This document shows positions 23,579 to 32,410 of a stretch of 64,000 nucleotides of DNA, in pieces. The notes beneath the pieces were generated by a model, which was given only the letters and a program-made list of their open reading frames with translations, ran no database searches and was not told where the DNA came from. The number at the start of each line of letters is the position of its first letter. The stretch's first letter is position 1. The position numbers were made by a program, and so were the translations under genes. This DNA is from Cacconaster sp033811195 (GTDB lineage: Bacteria > Bacteroidota > Bacteroidia > Bacteroidales > UBA932), in contig JAPXOZ010000008.1 of NCBI GenBank assembly GCA_033811195.1, positions 1-64,000 of the forward strand. The letters are read 5' to 3'.

Positions 23579-25552
23579 CTAATCGTCACATCTCAAAACC
23601 AAGGCACTACGACAGGGTATATATAGAGAGAGAAGATTCCTTCCCTCCTTATATTGTGTAAAGTGCTCTGTATCAGCAGTATTTCTATCAAAACCGCCAA
23701 ATTGTGAAGCATCGCTGTCCAGGACAGGTACCCATTTGCCCGCAGGGGCCTCAAAACGGTAGTTTTCGAAGGATTGTTCCGGATTGAAATTAAAAACAAA
23801 CATAAAAAAACCTCTGGTGAAGACAAGAATCTTTTTTTCCTCATCCTGACGAATAGATATTATCTTGTATTTCAATATCTTGTTGTCTGCAAACAGATTC
23901 ACCATCGCAATGTCAAAATCAAGTAACGATTTATAACGGAGATAATCTGCATCGGCTAATGACCACTGCCTACGTGCATAGAAATAGGACCAGGAATTCC
24001 CCTCTCTGGGAAAATCGATCCACTCCGGATGCCCGAATTCATTGCCCATAAAGTTTAGATAGCCATCACCCGCTGTAGCAATCGTTACCAAACGTATCAT
24101 CTTGTGAAGTGCGATACCTCTCTCTATAATGATACTCTGCGACTCTTTGTTCATCGAGAAATACATCTCCTTGTCCATAAGACGGAATATGATGGTCTTG
24201 TCGCCCACAAGTGCTTGATCGTGACATTCTGCGTAGCTGATGGTTCTCTCATCAGCACGCTTGTTGGTGAGTTGGTAAAATATCTCTCCCATGCTCCACT
24301 CCCAATCCGACAACTCTTTGATCCACTTGATCCAATGGTCGGCAACTCCCATACTCATCCTAAAATCAAAACCAAAACCGCCCTTTCTTATCGGAGCAGC
24401 CAGTCCGGGCATCCCTGACATATCTTCGGCGATAGTGAAAGCGGTGGGCTTCAATTCTTTTACAAGAATATTGGCAAGACCCAGATAGACCAGCGCATCC
24501 TCATCCTGCCCACCGTCGAAATAACAATCGTACCCTATAAAATCGCGTCCCAGACCGTGGTCGTAATAGAGCATGCTGGTTACTCCATCAAAACGAAATC
24601 CATCAAGATTATACTCTTCTAACCAATACTTGCAGTTGGAAAGAAGGAAATAGAGTGTCTCATTTTTTCCATAATCAAAGCAACGTGAATTCCATGCAGG
24701 ATGCTCTCCCCTCTCTCCTTTATGAAAATAGGTAGTGTATGAACCATCGAGACGGCTGAGACCCTCCACCTCATTTTTAACGGCGTGAGAATGGACAATA
24801 TCCATGATCACTGCAATACCGAGCCGGTGAGCCTCATCTACCAACTCCTTGAACTCCTCCGGAGTACCGAATCTGCTGCTTAGCGCAAAAAAGTTGGAAA
24901 CTTGATATCCGAAAGAGCCATAGTAAGGGTGCTCCTGTAGTGCCATTATCTGTATGGTATTGTAACCTCCGGCTGCGATCCTGGGAAGCACATTGCGCCT
25001 GAATTCACTAAATCCGGCTACTTTTTCCTCTTCGGAGCTCATTCCTATATGGGTCTCATAGATCAGAGGATTGGTCACCTTTCGGTGAAATTTTCTCTTC
25101 CATCTATATGGGGTGGAAGGAGCCCACACCTGGGCAGAAAATATCTTAGTGTGCTCATCCTGCACACAACGTGTGGCATAGGCGGGCAGACGCTCTCCGC
25201 CACCGCCGGGCCACTCTAAATACCAGCGATAGAGAGTCCCGTGAGATATAATTTCATTAGGGACTACCAACTCCCAGTTGCCTCCACCGGTCGGTGTAAA
25301 AGCGTACCGCTCCTCCCTTTTCCAGCCATTAAAATCACCAATAAGAAAAATTTTGGTAGCATTAGGGGCCCATTCCCGGAATACCCAGCCGCGGGAATCA
25401 CGATGGAGCACATAGTAGAGATGATTGTTTACCGCATCGGATAGGAGACCATCTCCGGCCATTTCCCTTTTTTTCTGCAGCACTAATGCATTACGTCGCT
25501 CTATAATATCTTTGTACGGAGCAAGGTATTTGTCTTTTTTATATATCTTCAT
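23579..25552 (-). CDS. glgB: 1,4-alpha-glucan branching enzyme
   Basis: A GH13 enzyme of 657 residues that creates alpha-1,6 branches in glycogen. A CBM48 beta-sandwich (about 50-150, FREWAPNATKIFLIGDFNGW) precedes the barrel. The nucleophile Asp is in LDGFRFDGVTSM and the acid Glu in FTIAEDMSGMPG; DIVHSHAVKN and the late YAECHDQALVG are also present. An upstream in-frame GTG at 25564 would add four residues, but the ATG at 25552 is the simpler start. It overlaps the xseB end by 14 bases and so is probably cotranscribed with xseA and xseB rather than with the other glycogen genes. Confidence 0.96.
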   Translation of the reverse strand: MKIYKKDKYLAPYKDIIERRNALVLQKKREMAGDGLLSDAVNNHLYYVLHRDSRGWVFREWAPNATKIFLIGDFNGWKREERYAFTPTGGGNWELVVPNEIISHGTLYRWYLEWPGGGGERLPAYATRCVQDEHTKIFSAQVWAPSTPYRWKRKFHRKVTNPLIYETHIGMSSEEEKVAGFSEFRRNVLPRIAAGGYNTIQIMALQEHPYYGSFGYQVSNFFALSSRFGTPEEFKELVDEAHRLGIAVIMDIVHSHAVKNEVEGLSRLDGSYTTYFHKGERGEHPAWNSRCFDYGKNETLYFLLSNCKYWLEEYNLDGFRFDGVTSMLYYDHGLGRDFIGYDCYFDGGQDEDALVYLGLANILVKELKPTAFTIAEDMSGMPGLAAPIRKGGFGFDFRMSMGVADHWIKWIKELSDWEWSMGEIFYQLTNKRADERTISYAECHDQALVGDKTIIFRLMDKEMYFSMNKESQSIIIERGIALHKMIRLVTIATAGDGYLNFMGNEFGHPEWIDFPREGNSWSYFYARRQWSLADADYLRYKSLLDFDIAMVNLFADNKILKYKIISIRQDEEKKILVFTRGFFMFVFNFNPEQSFENYRFEAPAGKWVPVLDSDASQFGGFDRNTADTEHFTQYKEGRNLLSLYIPCRSALVLRCDD

Positions 25553-25751
25553 TATGGTTTTCACTCTTGTTGATGATCGTTTCGATCTTTTCCTGCTCTC
25601 CTCGTATAATGTCTCTGCAATACTGTATCAGTTCCATAGCTCTCTTTACATCACTTTCAATGCCGGAAAGGTCTCTTTCCGGATCTTCTATGCCTGTAAC
25701 GAGCTGTTCCAGCTCGGTAAAGGCTTCTTCGTAACTCATTTTCTCTTTCAT
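25539..25751 (-). CDS. xseB: Exodeoxyribonuclease VII small subunit
   Basis: A 70-residue helical protein with the family pattern YEEAFTELEQLVTGIEDPERDL and a second helix ending in EKIETIINK. Several copies bind each XseA to form the single-strand DNA exonuclease VII. Its ATG overlaps the xseA stop by four bases, and its end overlaps glgB. Confidence 0.95.
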   Translation of the reverse strand: MKEKMSYEEAFTELEQLVTGIEDPERDLSGIESDVKRAMELIQYCRDIIRGEQEKIETIINKSENHNEDI

Positions 25752-26947
25752 ATAGCATTATTCTTTATTTCACTTGATATCACCTCACATTCAACCACCG
25801 CATCGTGGAACATCACCTTAAGGCGCTGTCCCGGTACGAGAGCCGCTCCGGTAGCAATCCTGCGTCCATCTTTTAGCACTACCAGATAACCCTTTGCAAT
25901 CAGAGTACGTGGATCTGCAGCTATCAAGCGTGCCTGCAAAAGATCTACCCTGCGCAAAGCCTCTGAAGCTTTAATGGAAATTGCACTCCTGATGCGCACC
26001 TTCATATTATCAAAAAGGGCTAATTCTCGGTGACTCTTGCTCTTAAGAGTCAGTTTGAGACGAGAGATAAGAGAAAAAACCGCCTGTTCTTCACGTGCAA
26101 AAATCTCTATAAAAAAATCAGCCAGTGCAGTTGGGGTCTTGAGGTTGTGCCAGGCGACCATATCTATAACGTGGTAATCCTTGTCGTGACCAATGCCGGT
26201 AAGCACGGGAAGAGGAAACTGGGCTACATTAAGTGCCAGATCATAGTCATCAAAACAAACCAGATCCATAACCGAACCACCTCCTCTAAGGATCAACACG
26301 GCATCAAACTCTTCAATACTCTGAGCAATAGCATCCAGGGCCGCAATAATACCCGCAGGCGCCTCCTCACCCTGCATCGGCGCCGGAAACAATATGGTCG
26401 TAAAGGCAAATCCGTACACGTTTCCGTGAAGATGTTGGATAAAATCGCGGTAACCGGCTGCATTTTCTGCCGATATAACTGCCAAACGACGAGGAAGCGA
26501 AGAAAGTTTGAGAGAAGAATTCAACTCCATCATCCCCTGCTCCGAGAGTTGTGAGATAGTCCTCTGACGCTCCAACTCTAAATTACCAACCGTAAAGGAA
26601 GGATCGATATCCCGAACGTTTAGCGAAAGACCGTAGAGCTCGCTATAGTTCACCTGTACCTTGAGCAATACAGTCATTCCGGCTACTATGTCGCTGCCGG
26701 TAACGCTCCTGAAGTGTGCCGATAGGATGCGAAAAGTCTGTGCCCATATCACTGCTGAGCATTTTGCAAGCAACCTACCACTCACTTCTTCCTTCTCCAC
26801 AAGGGTGAGATAGCAGTGTCCTGAGCGGTTGACACTACATTCACTCACTTCCGATCTAACCCAAAGCGAATCGGAGAAAGCCTCAGCCAGGACCTCGGAG
26901 ATATCGCTCTGCAATTGATACAGCGTATAGAGTTTTCTGTCATCCAT
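25748..26947 (-). CDS. xseA: Exodeoxyribonuclease VII large subunit
   Basis: A 399-residue catalytic subunit of exonuclease VII. The N-terminal OB fold (about 1-105) contains SLWVRSEVSECSVNRSGHCY; the catalytic domain has RLAVISAENAAGYRDF, VLILRGGGSVMDL and GIGHDKDYHVIDMVAW, the family's conserved active-site blocks. A C-terminal coiled-coil domain follows. It is transcribed divergently from engB across an 88-base gap. Confidence 0.96.
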   Translation of the reverse strand: MDDRKLYTLYQLQSDISEVLAEAFSDSLWVRSEVSECSVNRSGHCYLTLVEKEEVSGRLLAKCSAVIWAQTFRILSAHFRSVTGSDIVAGMTVLLKVQVNYSELYGLSLNVRDIDPSFTVGNLELERQRTISQLSEQGMMELNSSLKLSSLPRRLAVISAENAAGYRDFIQHLHGNVYGFAFTTILFPAPMQGEEAPAGIIAALDAIAQSIEEFDAVLILRGGGSVMDLVCFDDYDLALNVAQFPLPVLTGIGHDKDYHVIDMVAWHNLKTPTALADFFIEIFAREEQAVFSLISRLKLTLKSKSHRELALFDNMKVRIRSAISIKASEALRRVDLLQARLIAADPRTLIAKGYLVVLKDGRRIATGAALVPGQRLKVMFHDAVVECEVISSEIKNNAI

Positions 26948-26954
26948 AACAAGA

Positions 26955-26962
26955 CAAAGATA
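26955..26962 (-). promoter_or_regulatory. -7 element upstream of xseA
   Basis: TATCTTTG on the minus strand is a perfect TAnnTTTG, 7 bases before the xseA ATG. No good -33 TTTG is seen at the expected spacing, and a start this close would give an almost leaderless mRNA. The call rests on the -7 alone. Confidence 0.45.
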
Positions 26963-26982
26963 ATGATTATTGGGTAAATATA

Positions 26983-27014
26983 TTTCTATAATTCAAGTTA
27001 CTTGCGTACATTTG
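26983..27014 (+). promoter_or_regulatory. Bacteroides-type promoter of engB
   Basis: TTTC (26983-26986), 20 bases, then a perfect -7 TACATTTG (27007-27014). The predicted start near 27021 gives a leader of about 15 bases to the ATG at 27036. Confidence 0.65.
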
Positions 27015-27035
27015 CAGAATAAAGAATTCTAAGTG

Positions 27036-27635
27036 ATGATTATCAAAAAGGCCGTTTTTGCGGGCAGTAGCGAAAAAGTTGACCAGAAACCAAAAGCGCT
27101 CTATCCGGAGTTCGCTTTTATCGGCAGGTCAAATGTAGGCAAATCATCGCTCATCAACTGCTTGAGTCAAAACAAAAAGCTGGCTCACACCTCTTCTACT
27201 CCTGGCAAGACACAGCTCATCAACCATTTTCTAATTAATGACAGCTGGTATCTTGTAGACCTTCCCGGATACGGCTATGCCAAAATGAGCAAAACCGGTA
27301 GGGCCAAGCTCTCCAGAATAATCAATGGTTACATAGACCGTTCGCAGGAAATGATGCTGCTTTTTGTGTTGCTTGATTCGCGACACGACATTCAGCAGAT
27401 CGACCTCGATTTTCTGATTTCTCTCGGAGAGAAAGGCATTCCCTTTTCCATCATCTTTACCAAATGTGACAAATCCTCCCGGAATATTCTTGAGAAACAG
27501 ATTGAAAAGAACCGCACTCACCTGCTCGAATACTGGGAAGAGCTTCCTCCACTATTTCTTACCTCTTCCGAGACCGGTATGGGACGTGAAGAAATTCTTT
27601 CGTATATTGACACTATACTCAATACTTTGACATAA
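27036..27635 (+). CDS. engB: Ribosome biogenesis GTP-binding protein (EngB/YsxC/YihA)
   Basis: A 199-residue GTPase needed for large ribosomal subunit assembly in bacteria where it was studied. Motifs: G1 GRSNVGKSS, a G2 region STPGKTQ, G3 DLPGYG, and G4 TKCD. An in-frame GTG immediately precedes the chosen ATG and is the less likely start. It is followed by a 147-base gap before prs that contains a copy of the short ACTC-type repeat. Confidence 0.96.
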   Translation: MIIKKAVFAGSSEKVDQKPKALYPEFAFIGRSNVGKSSLINCLSQNKKLAHTSSTPGKTQLINHFLINDSWYLVDLPGYGYAKMSKTGRAKLSRIINGYIDRSQEMMLLFVLLDSRHDIQQIDLDFLISLGEKGIPFSIIFTKCDKSSRNILEKQIEKNRTHLLEYWEELPPLFLTSSETGMGREEILSYIDTILNTLT

Positions 27636-27744
27636 TACCAGAAAATCAATACCTGACACTAAAAACTAACACTAACAATTTGGCACTACCTATTTAATAC
27701 TTACTATTCTAATCAAATATATTTAGACGTATACCATACCACAT

Positions 27745-27781
27745 ACTCGTAACTCAATACTCAGAACTCAAAACTTAACTC
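27745..27781 (+). repeat. Short dispersed repeat of the AACTCAGAACTC type
   Basis: A string of 8-9-base units around the words ACTCGTAACTC and ACTCAGAACTC sits just before the prs ATG. The reverse complement of the same words (GAGTTCTGAGTT, GAGTTACGAG) fills the ftsW-murG gap and a stretch inside dnaX. Here it lies in the opposite orientation relative to the downstream gene. The rest of the 27636-27782 gap is low-complexity A/T/C sequence with no clear promoter. Confidence 0.6.
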
Positions 27782-27782
27782 T

Positions 27783-28736
27783 ATGGGACCCAACGACCAC
27801 CAATTTAAAATCTTCTCTTGCAGAAACTCACGTTATCTGGCTCAAAATATCGCCAAATGCCTTAATACAAAGCTTGGTCGGTCTGAAGTAACCGTATTCA
27901 GTGACGGCGAATTCCAACCGGCATTCCTGGAAAGCGTACGTGGAGCCACAGTATTCATTGTCCAATCAACATTCCCTCCCACCGAAAACCTTTTCGAGCT
28001 TCTTCTTATGATTGATGCTGCCAGAAGGGCATCGGCATACAAGGTGATTGCAGTAATACCCTATTTTGGCTGGGCGAGACAAGACCGTAAAGACCGTCCG
28101 AGAGTCTCCATCGGCGCAAAGCTGGTTGCCAATCTTCTCCATGCTGCCGGTTGTGACAGGGTTATGACTGCCGACCTTCACGCTGATCAAATTCAGGGAT
28201 TTTTTGACTTTCCCGTTGACCACATCTACGCCAGCAATCTTTTTCTGGCCTACATCAAACAGCTCAAACTGGAGAATCTTTCCATCGCCTCTCCCGATAT
28301 GGGCGGCGCAAAGAGAGCTAATGCCTATTCCAGAATTCTTAGTGTGCCGATGATCATCTGCCATAAATCACGGGAGAAGGCTAATGTAGTGGGAACTATG
28401 ACTGCCATAGGTGATGTTGAGGGTAGAAACGTAGTTATCGTCGACGATATTGTAGATACTGCAGGTACCATAACCAAATGTGCGGATATGCTGCTCGAGA
28501 AAGGCGCTATCAGCGTGAGGGCAGTCTGTACACACGCCGTACTTTCCGGTAACGCCTGCGCTAGAGTTGCAAAATCCGGCATCAAAGAATTTATCGTAAC
28601 TGACACCATTCCCATGAAACAGGATTCGGAGATCGACACATCCAAGTTTACAGTGCTTTCCGTCGCCGAAACTTTTGCGGATGTTATAGAAAAGGTTTAC
28701 AAGTTCAAGTCAATCAGCGATACATTCATCTTCTAG
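27783..28736 (+). CDS. prs: Ribose-phosphate pyrophosphokinase
   Basis: A 317-residue enzyme that makes PRPP from ribose 5-phosphate and ATP. Family motifs are visible: FSDGEFQP, the flexible-loop region YFGWARQDRKDRPR, ADLHADQIQGFFDFPVDH, and the PRPP-binding loop VVIVDDIVDTAGT. Length is normal. nadE follows after 14 bases; both serve nucleotide and NAD synthesis. Confidence 0.97.
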   Translation: MGPNDHQFKIFSCRNSRYLAQNIAKCLNTKLGRSEVTVFSDGEFQPAFLESVRGATVFIVQSTFPPTENLFELLLMIDAARRASAYKVIAVIPYFGWARQDRKDRPRVSIGAKLVANLLHAAGCDRVMTADLHADQIQGFFDFPVDHIYASNLFLAYIKQLKLENLSIASPDMGGAKRANAYSRILSVPMIICHKSREKANVVGTMTAIGDVEGRNVVIVDDIVDTAGTITKCADMLLEKGAISVRAVCTHAVLSGNACARVAKSGIKEFIVTDTIPMKQDSEIDTSKFTVLSVAETFADVIEKVYKFKSISDTFIF

Positions 28737-28750
28737 AAACCTTTTGTAAT

Positions 28751-29593
28751 ATGATACTCAATAACAACATCTCCATCGAAGTAGCCTATGAGACGATAAT
28801 AACCAAAATGCGTGACTATTTCCGTAGTGCCGGCATGAAAAAGGCCGTCCTGGGACTCTCTGGTGGCATTGATTCGGCTGTTGTTATGGCTATTGCCTGC
28901 GAAGCGCTCGGCCGAGACAATGTTCACGGCTTACTAATGCCTTCCCAGTTTTCCACATTGCATTCCGTCTCAGACGCAGTGGATCTTGCCAACAATCTCA
29001 AGGTCAATTATACGGTAGTTCCTATTGAAAAGATCTACAATCGCTTTATGAGAGAACTATTTTCGTTTTTCGAGATAGGGAAATGGAGTGTTGCACAGGA
29101 AAATCTTCAAGCACGTATTCGAGGCACTATTTTGATGACATATTCCAATCGCTTTAATGCTCTTCTGCTCAACACATCCAACAAAAGCGAGATATTTGTC
29201 GGGTACGGTACCCTCTACGGCGACCTCTGCGGTGCAATGATGGTAATTGCCGATCTTTACAAACTTCAGGTTTATGAGATGGCAAGCTACATCAACTCCT
29301 CCTCAAACAATGTCATTCCTGCTTCCACTATACTGAAGACACCTTCGGCAGAGCTCAGACCCGGACAGAAGGACAGCGATTCGCTACCTCCCTATGATAT
29401 CCTTGACCCAATCATATATAGTCTCCACGAAGAAGGTAAAAGTGCAGAGGAGGTGATTGCTGCCGGAGCTGACAGAGCAATTGTGGAACGCATTATTTCA
29501 CTCAATCACACATACTCATTCAAAATTGCGCAGATACCTCCTGTAATCACTATCACTGACAAGCCGGTGGTTCCTGAATACAAATGCATCTGA
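28751..29593 (+). CDS. nadE: NH3-dependent NAD+ synthetase
   Basis: A 280-residue enzyme that amidates nicotinic acid adenine dinucleotide. The PP-loop ATP-binding motif SGGIDSAV is near residues 37-44, and later blocks NTSNKSEIFVGYGTLYGDLC and PSAELRPGQKDSDSLPPYD match the synthetase family. There is no glutaminase domain, so free ammonia is the expected nitrogen source. It lies one base before the next small gene. Confidence 0.95.
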   Translation: MILNNNISIEVAYETIITKMRDYFRSAGMKKAVLGLSGGIDSAVVMAIACEALGRDNVHGLLMPSQFSTLHSVSDAVDLANNLKVNYTVVPIEKIYNRFMRELFSFFEIGKWSVAQENLQARIRGTILMTYSNRFNALLLNTSNKSEIFVGYGTLYGDLCGAMMVIADLYKLQVYEMASYINSSSNNVIPASTILKTPSAELRPGQKDSDSLPPYDILDPIIYSLHEEGKSAEEVIAAGADRAIVERIISLNHTYSFKIAQIPPVITITDKPVVPEYKCI

Positions 29594-29594
29594 T

Positions 29595-29870
29595 ATGAAA
29601 GTCTTAATAGCTGCAATAATCATAGTAGGATTCAGTTTCCTCGCAATGAGCGTTACGATCATTTTCAAAAAGGGTGGCAAGTTCCCGGATGGAGAGATTT
29701 CACGCAACAAACACCTTCGCAAGAAGGGTATCATTTGTGCTAAAGATGAGGAACTGAGACTCTGGGGGCGTAAAAGCAAATGTGATGATGATGCAGAATG
29801 TTCGGAAAGCGGATGTGAAGCCTGTTCTTTCAATAGATTCCACAATCCTAAACAAACCTCCGCACAATAA
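29595..29870 (+). CDS. Small membrane-anchored cysteine-containing protein, unknown function
   Basis: A 91-residue protein with one N-terminal membrane helix (about 3-23) followed by a basic segment KGGKFPDGEISRNKHLRKKG and a tail with five cysteines (48, 63, 69, 74, 77). The KFP...NK.LRKKGI.C pattern recurs in short conserved Bacteroidota proteins. The cysteine tail could bind metal or form disulfides; no function is known to me. It is cotranscribed with nadE and its stop directly abuts the stop of the convergent lptB. Confidence 0.75.
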   Translation: MKVLIAAIIIVGFSFLAMSVTIIFKKGGKFPDGEISRNKHLRKKGIICAKDEELRLWGRKSKCDDDAECSESGCEACSFNRFHNPKQTSAQ

Positions 29871-30614
29871 TTATTTTTTATGTAGCACCGCCTTACGGAG
29901 TTCGAAACTTTGACCGAGATATTTCTTGCGTACTTCCGGATTATTAGCCAACTGTTCAGCCGTCCCGCTTTCCAGAATTGTACCCTCATAAAGGAGATAT
30001 GCCCTATCTGTAATGGCTAGGGTTTCATGGACATTGTGGTCGGTTATAATGATACCGATGTTTTTGGTTTTGAGGTTTGCAATGATATGTTGGATATCTT
30101 CAACAGCAATAGGGTCAACACCGGCAAAAGGTTCATCGAGAAGAATGAATTTGGGATCTATCGCCAGCGCCCTTGCAATCTCGCAACGGCGTCTTTCCCC
30201 ACCGGAAAGCTGGATTCCCTGATTTTTGCGCACTTTATGAAGACCAAACTCCTCTATAAGTGACTCCAGACGTTCATGACGCTCCTCTTTCGAGTAACCT
30301 GCCATTTCCATCACGGATAGAAGATTATCTTCGACATTAAGTGTACGGAACACAGAAGCCTCCTGGGCAAGATAGCCAAGACCCTTCTGTGCTCTTTTGT
30401 ACATCGGAAGTTTGGTTATTTCCTCTTCATCCAGAAAAATTTTGCCGTCATTGGGCTTAATCAATCCGGTAATCATATAGAACGTAGTAGTCTTGCCGGC
30501 TCCGTTGGGTCCGAGCAATCCCACGATTTCACCCTGTTCAACTTCGATTGAGACACCTTTTACAACGGTTCTCTTGCCATATTTCTTTACCAGATTTGTA
30601 CAAAAAAGCTTCAT
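29871..30614 (-). CDS. lptB: LPS export ABC transporter ATP-binding protein
   Basis: A 247-residue ATPase that powers LptFG extraction of lipopolysaccharide from the inner membrane. Walker A GPNGAGKTT, signature LSGGERRRCEIARA, Walker B FILLDEPFAGVD and the switch histidine region IIITDHNVHE are all present and closely match LptB. It lies 18 bases after dnaX and is probably expressed with it. The lptF/G genes are not in the window. Confidence 0.95.
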   Translation of the reverse strand: MKLFCTNLVKKYGKRTVVKGVSIEVEQGEIVGLLGPNGAGKTTTFYMITGLIKPNDGKIFLDEEEITKLPMYKRAQKGLGYLAQEASVFRTLNVEDNLLSVMEMAGYSKEERHERLESLIEEFGLHKVRKNQGIQLSGGERRRCEIARALAIDPKFILLDEPFAGVDPIAVEDIQHIIANLKTKNIGIIITDHNVHETLAITDRAYLLYEGTILESGTAEQLANNPEVRKKYLGQSFELRKAVLHKK

Positions 30615-30632
30615 ATCGGATATTTCGGTATT

Positions 30633-32381
30633 CTAAATTGTGTCGAGCCCGAGACTTTTCTTGAGTTCGCGGTACTCTTCGGATGTCTTCTGCAAATAGT
30701 TTGCCTTATCGGAAGGCATATACAATTTTTGAGTATTACCTTGGTCATAAGCCTCTTCCAAAGCTACCAAAAGACGAAGTGAAGGGAGATCGATACGTTC
30801 CCGTAGAAATGATTCGAGACGCTTAAGGAAATGGCGGTCAATGTACTCCTTCTGTGTTATGTTGCTAACGTGAAAAGTGACAACGGTACGTGATGCATCA
30901 ATCTGCGGATTGCCCTTTGCCAGCGCTGCGGAGAGATTGGGAGAACGTGATTCACTAGCCACCAACTCTTCCCAGACACTCTTCAGGTTCTCTTCGTCAA
31001 GAGGAACTTTGACTATCTCCTGCGCAAACTCCATCTTTTTTGAAGAAGTTCCGGATTTAACCTCTTTCATAACATCTTTGATTGAGAGAGATTTATTTGG
31101 AGTCTGTAGTTTGGAGTCTGTAGTTTGGAGTTGGGGGTTCTGAGTTCCGAGTTCTGAGTTTTGAGTTACCGCTGGAGCAGTCTGTGAAGTCGCGGGTTGG
31201 GCAGTAGAGGAGGCCTGTGCAGCGACTGGTTGAGCTACGGTGGATTGTAGTGCCTGTACCGTGGCAGTTGATTGTGCAACAGCAGGTACTGTATTGATAC
31301 GGGATATCTTGAGCAGCGCAAACTCTATCAGTAATCTGGGATTGCCGCTCTGACGATAGGATGCCTCACAGTCAGTAGTGACTGCAAGTGCCTCATAGAG
31401 GAAGTCCGCAGGACATTTTGCGGAGAGTTCCCTATATTTCTGTGCTACCGAAGGGGCAAGCTCCAAGAGGGACTGAGACGCATCGTGCTTGCACACAAGT
31501 AGATCACGAAAATGATTACTCAGACCCGAAATGAAGTGGAGTGCATTGAACCCTTTGGAAAGTATTTCATCAAAGGTGAGAAATGCGGCCGCAAAGTCAC
31601 CATCTAGGAAATCTTCCGTGAGTTTGAAGTAATATTCGTAGTCAAGAACGTTGAGATTGTGGATAACCTGCTCGTAACTCACTTCATGCCCACAGAAAGC
31701 CACGGTTTGGTCAAAGAGTGTGAGAGCATCACGCATGGCACCATCCGCTTTCTGAGCAATTATATGGAGGGTGTCATCCCCTATGGTCACCTGCTCCTTG
31801 AGAGCGATATCCCTCAAATTGCGCACTATGTTCTCCACCGATATACGGTTAAAGTCATAAGTCTGACATCTGGAGAGTATGGTGGGGAGTATCTTATGTT
31901 TTTCTGTAGTACAAAGAATGAAAATCGCATAGGAGGGCGGTTCCTCAAGAGTTTTGAGGAAGGCATTGAAAGCCTGCTGCGAGAGCATATGTACCTCGTC
32001 TATGATGTAAACGCTATACTTTCCGATCTGAGGTGGAATGCGAACCTTGTCGGTAAGATTACGGATATCATCAACGGAGTTGTTGGAAGCGGCATCTAAT
32101 TCGTGAATGCTATATGAGCGTCCTTCGGCAAATGAGAGACAGGATTCACAAGCTCCGCAGGGGACTAGATTATCCTGAATATTGGAGCAGTTGATAGTTT
32201 TGGCGAAGATCCTCGCAGCACTGGTTTTACCAACACCGCGGGGGCCACAGAATAGGTATGCATGCGCCAATTGATTTCTGAGAATGGAGTTTTTGAGAGT
32301 CCTCGCAATATTCTCCTGACCGATCAACGAATCGAAATCATTTGGTCTGTATTTACGTGCAGATACTATGAACTGTCCCAT
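30633..32381 (-). CDS. dnaX: DNA polymerase III subunit gamma/tau
   Basis: A 582-residue clamp-loader ATPase. The AAA+ module has Walker A GPRGVGKTS, a zinc module with CGACESC, and the DEVHMLS box; domain III follows to about 370. A low-complexity linker (about 371-430) is rich in Ala, Gln, Thr and Ser, and its last part (about 404-428) is encoded by the dispersed GAGTT-type repeat. The C-terminal region (about 430-582) is tau-like. Codons 447-449 (TCA AAA AAG) form an A AAA AAG slippery heptamer in the phase used by E. coli dnaX; a -1 shift would end after 12 codons, giving a gamma-like product of about 461 residues. Confidence 0.95.
   Translation of the reverse strand: MGQFIVSARKYRPNDFDSLIGQENIARTLKNSILRNQLAHAYLFCGPRGVGKTSAARIFAKTINCSNIQDNLVPCGACESCLSFAEGRSYSIHELDAASNNSVDDIRNLTDKVRIPPQIGKYSVYIIDEVHMLSQQAFNAFLKTLEEPPSYAIFILCTTEKHKILPTILSRCQTYDFNRISVENIVRNLRDIALKEQVTIGDDTLHIIAQKADGAMRDALTLFDQTVAFCGHEVSYEQVIHNLNVLDYEYYFKLTEDFLDGDFAAAFLTFDEILSKGFNALHFISGLSNHFRDLLVCKHDASQSLLELAPSVAQKYRELSAKCPADFLYEALAVTTDCEASYRQSGNPRLLIEFALLKISRINTVPAVAQSTATVQALQSTVAQPVAAQASSTAQPATSQTAPAVTQNSELGTQNPQLQTTDSKLQTPNKSLSIKDVMKEVKSGTSSKKMEFAQEIVKVPLDEENLKSVWEELVASESRSPNLSAALAKGNPQIDASRTVVTFHVSNITQKEYIDRHFLKRLESFLRERIDLPSLRLLVALEEAYDQGNTQKLYMPSDKANYLQKTSEEYRELKKSLGLDTI
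31035..31041 (-). promoter_or_regulatory. Possible -1 frameshift (slippery) site in dnaX
   Basis: The coding strand reads TCA AAA AAG ATG, so the heptamer A AAA AAG lies in the correct phase for tandem -1 slippage. The -1 frame meets TGA after 12 codons. No clear downstream stem or strongly placed upstream Shine-Dalgarno stimulator was found by eye. Confidence 0.45.
31096..31168 (-). repeat. Short dispersed repeat inside the dnaX coding sequence
   Basis: On the plus strand the 14-bp unit TTTGGAGTCTGTAG occurs at 31096-31109 and 31110-31123 and partly at 31124-31130. GAGTTCCGAGTTCTGAGTTT words follow to 31168. The same vocabulary fills the ftsW-murG gap. In dnaX it is translated as a Ser/Gln/Thr/Leu-rich linker without breaking the frame. 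Confidence 0.7.
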
Positions 32382-32410
32382 ATTGTCTCTCTACGATAGG
32401 TTTTAGTGAT

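Noticed and set aside
25553..25564. GTG start for glgB at 25564
   Set aside because: It adds only four residues; the ATG at 25552 is more usual and has the same context.
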